Below, one piece after another: positions 59,552-64,000 of a stretch of DNA of 64,000 nucleotides (the first letter of the stretch is position 1; each line of letters starts with the position of its first letter). The notes under the pieces were generated by a model, which worked only from the letters and a program-made list of their open reading frames with translations, was not told where the DNA came from and ran no database searches. The DNA is from an uncultured Oscillospiraceae bacterium (lineage in GTDB: Bacteria > Bacillota > Clostridia > Oscillospirales > Oscillospiraceae). The position numbers were made by a program, and so were the translations under genes. Location of the stretch: the NCBI GenBank assembly GCA_947631595.1, contig CANRLZ010000001.1:1-64000 (forward strand), read 5' to 3'.

Positions 59552-60982
59552 ATGCTGTTTTCCAGCGACCTGTTTCTCTTCGTCTTTCTCCCGGTGGTAT
59601 TGCTGGTCTACTACTGCCCCCTGCGGTCCACCCGCCGGGGGCAAAACTGGTTTCTCCTGGCCGCGTCCCTGTTCTTCTACGGCTGGGCCGAGCCGGTGTT
59701 CGTGCTGGTGATGCTGGGCAGCGTCCTCTATAACTACCTCCTGGGCCTGTGGGTGGCCGCCCGGATGGGGCGGGGGAGGAGGACCACCCTGCCCGTGGCG
59801 CTGGCGGTGGCGGGGAATTTGTCGCTGCTGTTTGTCTTCAAGTACCTGACCTTCACCCTGGTCAACCTCCGGGCGGCCGGCCTTTCCGCGCCCCTTGTGA
59901 ACGTCGCCCTGCCCGTGGGCATCTCCTTTTTCACCTTCCAGGCCCTGAGCTATGTGCTGGACGTTGCCCGAGGCGACGCGGAGGTGCAGAAAAACCCCCT
60001 GAACGTGGGCCTCTACATCGCCTTTTTCCCCCAGCTCATCGCCGGGCCGATCGTGAAGTACCGCACCGTGGCCCACCAGATCCAACACCGCCAGGAGTCC
60101 TGGGAGATGTTCTCCCAGGGCTGTTGGCGGTTTTTGATCGGCCTGGGGAAGAAGGTCATCCTGGCCAACCAGCTGGCCGTGATTGCCGACGCCGCCTTTG
60201 ACGCCGGCGTGCCCGGGTCGGTGGCCATGGCCTGGGTGGGTTCGCTGTGTTACACCCTGCAAATTTACTTTGACTTCGGCGGCTACTCCGACATGGCCAT
60301 CGGCCTTGGCAAGATGTTCGGCTTTCAATTTCTGGAGAACTTCCGCTACCCCTATCTGGCCTCCTCCTGCCGGGATTTCTGGAAGCGCTGGCACATCAGC
60401 CTCACCACCTGGTTCCGGGACTACCTCTACATCCCCCTGGGGGGTAACCGCATGAAGAGCCGGTGGGGCGTGTGGCGGAATATGCTGGTGGTGTGGCTGT
60501 TCACCGGGATCTGGCACGGGGCGAACTGGACCTTCCTCACCTGGGGGCTGGTGTGGTTCGTGCTGTTGAGCGCGGAGCGGCTGTGGCACCCCCTGGAGCG
60601 CTGCCCGCTGTGGCTGCGCCGGGCGGTGACCTTCCTGGTGGTCAACTTCACCTGGGTTCTCTTCCGGGCGGACAGCCTGGAGCGCGCGGCGGGCTTTCTG
60701 GGCGCCATGTTCGGGGTGGGCGTCCCGGCGGTGTGGAGTCCGGAGGCGGGGTACTACCTGACCCAGAACTGGGCGGTGCTGGCCCTGGCCATCGCCGCCT
60801 GCGGCCCCGCCGCCACCTGGCTGCGGGGGCGGCTGACGCGGTTGGCCCAGCGGGCGGAAAAACCCTGGCTCATGCCCGCCTGGGACGCGGTGTGCGCGGT
60901 GAGCTTGGGCGCTGTCTTCCTCGTCTCCGCGGCGTTTTTGGTCAAGGGGAGCTACAACCCCTTCATCTACTTCAACTTCTGA
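59552..60982 (+). CDS. MBOAT family O-acyltransferase (AlgI/DltB-like)
   Basis: LFVFLPVVLLVYYCPL...LPVGISFFTFQALSYVLDV...FFPQLIAGPIVKY...FRYPYLASSCRDFWKRWHISLTTWFRDYLYIPLGGNR...TGIWHGANWTF. Confidence 0.96.
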   Translation: MLFSSDLFLFVFLPVVLLVYYCPLRSTRRGQNWFLLAASLFFYGWAEPVFVLVMLGSVLYNYLLGLWVAARMGRGRRTTLPVALAVAGNLSLLFVFKYLTFTLVNLRAAGLSAPLVNVALPVGISFFTFQALSYVLDVARGDAEVQKNPLNVGLYIAFFPQLIAGPIVKYRTVAHQIQHRQESWEMFSQGCWRFLIGLGKKVILANQLAVIADAAFDAGVPGSVAMAWVGSLCYTLQIYFDFGGYSDMAIGLGKMFGFQFLENFRYPYLASSCRDFWKRWHISLTTWFRDYLYIPLGGNRMKSRWGVWRNMLVVWLFTGIWHGANWTFLTWGLVWFVLLSAERLWHPLERCPLWLRRAVTFLVVNFTWVLFRADSLERAAGFLGAMFGVGVPAVWSPEAGYYLTQNWAVLALAIAACGPAATWLRGRLTRLAQRAEKPWLMPAWDAVCAVSLGAVFLVSAAFLVKGSYNPFIYFNF

Positions 60983-61023
60983 GGCGGCCACCACCCCAGA
61001 CAAAGAGAAAGGAGGGCTTCGCC

Positions 61024-62424
61024 GTGTCCTGGAGCGATCGGTTCAGACGAAAATTTGGCAACCGCTACGCGCTGACGGCGGTGCTCTTCCTGCTCATCAT
61101 GCTGTGGGGCGCGGGGACGGTCTTTTTCGGCATCCTCAACGAGGCCACCGCCTGCGCGGGCTACGAGCTGCCCGACCTCCCGCGAAAGACCGATCTGTCC
61201 GTTCCCGGCCGGGAACGGGCGGGGGCGCTTCCCAGCGCCCCCGCTGATCTGACCCTGCCCGCCCAGGTGCCCGCCTGGCCGGAGCGGGTGGGCCGGCAGA
61301 CCGCCGCGGCCCAGGCGGCGGTGACCCAGGCGCTGGAGGACGACCACAGCCTGATCGAAGTCTACGGGGCGTTCCAGGCCCTGTGCGGCCGGACGGCCAT
61401 TGAGGACGCGGCGGAGCCGGAGTACGGGGTGGTGCGGCTGAAAGACGGCTCCCTGTCCTTTGTGGGCCAGGGGGAACCCGACCCCCAGGTCCAGGCGGGA
61501 GAGCTGAAGCGGCTCCAGACCGCCCTGGCCCAGCGGGATATCCCCCTGCTCTACTGCCAGGCGCCCTCCAAGCTGGAGCCGGGGGCGGAGGGGCTTCCAT
61601 ACGGGGTGGAGGACACCTCCAACGCCTGCGCCGACCGCCTCCTGGCCGCCCTGGACGAGAAGGGGGTGGCCACCCTGGACCTGCGGCAGACCCTGAAAGA
61701 CGCCGGAGGCGACTGGGGCGACTGGTTCTACCGCACCGACCACCACTGGAACCAGGACGCCGCCTTTGTGAGCTTTCAGGCGCTGGCGGAGCGCCTGGGC
61801 CAGTACACCCAGACCGTCTCGGTGGGCGGCAACACCCGCCGCCAGGCCATCCACATCGACCCCATCTACACCGACGCCAACTCCTACGACCGCCAGACCC
61901 TCTCCCGGTTCTTCCTGGGCAGCCAGGGCAAGCGGGTGGGCAGCACCTACGCCGGGGTGGACGACTTCGTCCTCTGGACGCCCACCTTCCCCACCCTTCT
62001 GCGCTACACCGGCGCCTCCGGCGGCGACCGCTGGGGGGACCTGGAGGAGACGGTGCTCTACCCCCAGCGGGTGGCCCAGCGGGATCTGTATGGCGGCAAC
62101 CCCTATACCTACTACGCCGGCGGGGACTACCCCTTCGCCCAGGTCACCAACTACTACAACCGCCAGGGGCCGAAGGTGCTGCTCATCCGGGATTCCTACG
62201 CCTGTGCCATGACCCCCTACCTGGCCCTGGCCTGCTCCCAGCTCTCCACCATCGACCCCCGCTCCTTTTCCGACGATCTGCTCACCTACGTGGACTGGAC
62301 CCGGCCGGACGTGGTGGTGGTGCTCTACTCCTCCGGCATGGTTCGGGAGGAGGAGCCATACCGGCTGCTCTCCCAGGCGCCGGAACCGGCCAAGGGCGAC
62401 GCCCTGCGGCGGGTGGAAAAGTAA
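61024..62424 (+). CDS. DHHW-family (AlgX/DltD-like) protein, partner of MBOAT acyltransferase
   Basis: WFYRTDHHWNQDAAFVSFQALAERLG; N-terminal TM; KVLLIRDSYACAMTPYLALACSQLSTIDPRSF; immediately follows MBOAT gene. Confidence 0.9.
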   Translation: MSWSDRFRRKFGNRYALTAVLFLLIMLWGAGTVFFGILNEATACAGYELPDLPRKTDLSVPGRERAGALPSAPADLTLPAQVPAWPERVGRQTAAAQAAVTQALEDDHSLIEVYGAFQALCGRTAIEDAAEPEYGVVRLKDGSLSFVGQGEPDPQVQAGELKRLQTALAQRDIPLLYCQAPSKLEPGAEGLPYGVEDTSNACADRLLAALDEKGVATLDLRQTLKDAGGDWGDWFYRTDHHWNQDAAFVSFQALAERLGQYTQTVSVGGNTRRQAIHIDPIYTDANSYDRQTLSRFFLGSQGKRVGSTYAGVDDFVLWTPTFPTLLRYTGASGGDRWGDLEETVLYPQRVAQRDLYGGNPYTYYAGGDYPFAQVTNYYNRQGPKVLLIRDSYACAMTPYLALACSQLSTIDPRSFSDDLLTYVDWTRPDVVVVLYSSGMVREEEPYRLLSQAPEPAKGDALRRVEK

Positions 62425-62441
62425 AAAAATTGTAAACCCCC

Positions 62442-62470
62442 TTGCATTTTGGCCCGAGATGGGGTATCAT
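62442..62470 (+). promoter_or_regulatory. htpG promoter
   Basis: TTGCAT (62442-62447), 17-nt spacer, TATCAT (62465-62470). Confidence 0.8.
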
Positions 62471-62475
62471 ACGGG

Positions 62476-62502
62476 TTAGCACTCGGAGGAAAAGAGTGCT
62501 AA
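62476..62502 (+). promoter_or_regulatory. Perfect CIRCE element (HrcA operator)
   Basis: TTAGCACTC-GGAGGAAAA-GAGTGCTAA, exact consensus with N9 spacer, just downstream of the -10. Confidence 0.96.
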
Positions 62503-62545
62503 CCCTTTGTTTTCTCAAAAAATTTTTCATATAGGAGCGAGAAGT

Positions 62546-64000
62546 ATGGCAAAGAAGCAGTTCAAAACGGAGTCCAAGCGGCTGTTGGATCTGATGGTGA
62601 ACTCCATCTACACCCACAAGGACATCTTCCTGCGGGAGTTGATCTCCAACGCCAGCGACGCCATCGACAAGCTGGCCTACAAAGCCCTCACCGACGACAA
62701 GGTGGGCCTGAACCGGGGGGACTTCCAGATCGCCATCGTCCCGGACAGAGAAAGCCGCACCCTGACCATCTCGGATAACGGCATCGGCATGACCGCCGAG
62801 GAGCTGGAGAAGAACCTGGGCACCATCGCCCGGAGCGGCTCCCTCCAGTTCAAGAAGGAGATGGACGAGGGCAAGGGGGAGGACGTGGACATCATCGGCC
62901 AGTTCGGCGTGGGGTTCTACTCCGCCTTCATGGTGGCCGACCAGGTCACCGTGCTCTCCCGGGCCTACGGGGAGGATGCCGCCTACCGCTGGGCCTCCAC
63001 CGGCGCGGACGGCTACACCATCCAGGAGGACAGCCGGGAGGCGGCGGGGACGGACGTGATCCTCCACATCAAGCCCCAGGGGGAGGGGGAGGACTACGAC
63101 AGCTACCTGGATCCCCAGTACCTGGCCGCCCTAGTGAAGAAGCACTCCGACTACATCCACTACCCCATCCGCATGGAGCTGGAGCACACCCACCTCAAGC
63201 CCGCCCCCGACCCCAAGCCGGAGGACTACAAGCCCGAGTACGAGACCCACCGGGCGTGGGAGACGCTGAACTCCATGGTGCCCCTGTGGAACCGGCCCAA
63301 GAAGGACGTCACCGCGGAGGAGCAGAACCAGTTTTACAAGGAGAAGTTCGGCGACTGGCAGGACCCCCTGTCCTGCGTCCAGGTCTCGGCGGAGGGGGCG
63401 GTGAACTACAAGGCCCTGCTCTACATCCCCGCTCAGGCGCCCTACGACTTCTTCACCCGGGACTTCCAGAAGGGATTGCAGCTCTACTCCTCCGGGGTGC
63501 TCATTATGGACAAGTGCGCCGACCTGCTGCCCGAGCACTTCCGCTTTGTCCGGGGGGTGGTGGACTCCCCCGACTTCTCCCTGAACATCTCCCGTGAAAT
63601 TTTGCAGCACGACCGCCAGCTGAAGGTCATCGCCGGGAATTTGGAGAAGAAGATCAAGTCCGAGCTGGAGCGTCTGCTGAAGGACGAGCGGGAGCGCTAC
63701 CTCACCTTCTGGAAGGCCTTTGGCCCCCAGCTCAAGTACGGGGTGGTCAGCGACTTCGGCCAGAACAAGGAGCTGCTGCGGGATCTGCTGCTCTTCTGGA
63801 GTTCCAAGGGGGAGGAGATGGTCACCCTGGCCGAGTACCAGGCCCGGATGCCGGAGAGCCAGCCCTTTGTCTACTACGTCCGGGCGGAGAGCCGGGACAA
63901 GGCCGCCGCCCTGCCCCAGACCGAGCGCATCCTGGACGCGGGCTACGAGGTGCTCTACCTCACCGAGGACATCGACGAGTTTGCCATCCAGGTCCTGGAG
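62546..64000 (+). CDS. htpG: Molecular chaperone HtpG (Hsp90), truncated by window end
   Basis: [48 protein letters not shown]...[25 protein letters not shown]...[17 protein letters not shown]; no stop before 64000. Confidence 0.98.
   Translation, partial: MAKKQFKTESKRLLDLMVNSIYTHKDIFLRELISNASDAIDKLAYKALTDDKVGLNRGDFQIAIVPDRESRTLTISDNGIGMTAEELEKNLGTIARSGSLQFKKEMDEGKGEDVDIIGQFGVGFYSAFMVADQVTVLSRAYGEDAAYRWASTGADGYTIQEDSREAAGTDVILHIKPQGEGEDYDSYLDPQYLAALVKKHSDYIHYPIRMELEHTHLKPAPDPKPEDYKPEYETHRAWETLNSMVPLWNRPKKDVTAEEQNQFYKEKFGDWQDPLSCVQVSAEGAVNYKALLYIPAQAPYDFFTRDFQKGLQLYSSGVLIMDKCADLLPEHFRFVRGVVDSPDFSLNISREILQHDRQLKVIAGNLEKKIKSELERLLKDERERYLTFWKAFGPQLKYGVVSDFGQNKELLRDLLLFWSSKGEEMVTLAEYQARMPESQPFVYYVRAESRDKAAALPQTERILDAGYEVLYLTEDIDEFAIQVLE

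Overview
High-GC Firmicutes (Clostridia) chromosomal window. spoIIE, sleB, PFL/UPF0210+ACT, MtaB and the TatD-linked radical SAM gene fit an Oscillospiraceae-like spore former (taxon is inference). It is mostly housekeeping: fakA-like/asp23-like, dnaC-like/dnaD-like, tatD + radical SAM, uracil permease, SLH protein, GGGtGRT + NifU-like pair, gdpP-rplI-dnaB-tilS-hpt-ftsH, proS, rlmB, a second ftsH, mtaB, yfbR-like, Clp ATPase, spoIIE, tmcAL, ackA, a 1058-aa Sel1-repeat protein, sleB, glycosyltransferase, uvrA, recD2, mutS2, HPr, uvrC, rsmD, coaD, an MBOAT/DHHW acylation cluster and 5' htpG. No rRNA, tRNA, CRISPR or prophage was recognised. Main non-routine observations: (1) a ~207-bp structured dispersed repeat in two ~97% identical copies (25148-25354 and 32074-32280). 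Each lies between convergent genes and is flanked on both sides by a copy of the locus's own intrinsic terminator, so it appears to have split and duplicated a terminator hairpin; one stem carries a compensatory C-G to T-A change. (2) A complete enterobacterial pyrBI-style attenuator before the uracil permease: promoter, 29-aa leader ORF, pyrimidine tract, and stop codon inside the terminator loop. (3) A perfect CIRCE element upstream of htpG. (4) A LexA-like box in the uvrA promoter. (5) A degenerate P-type-ATPase-like membrane protein with an acidic Pro/Glu tail. (6) A stem-loop whose arm contains the ribosome-binding site of a 39-aa ORF. (7) 12-bp inverted operator-like repeats between an RHH regulator and an SLH gene. 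All calls are from reading sequence and translations only; no searches were run.
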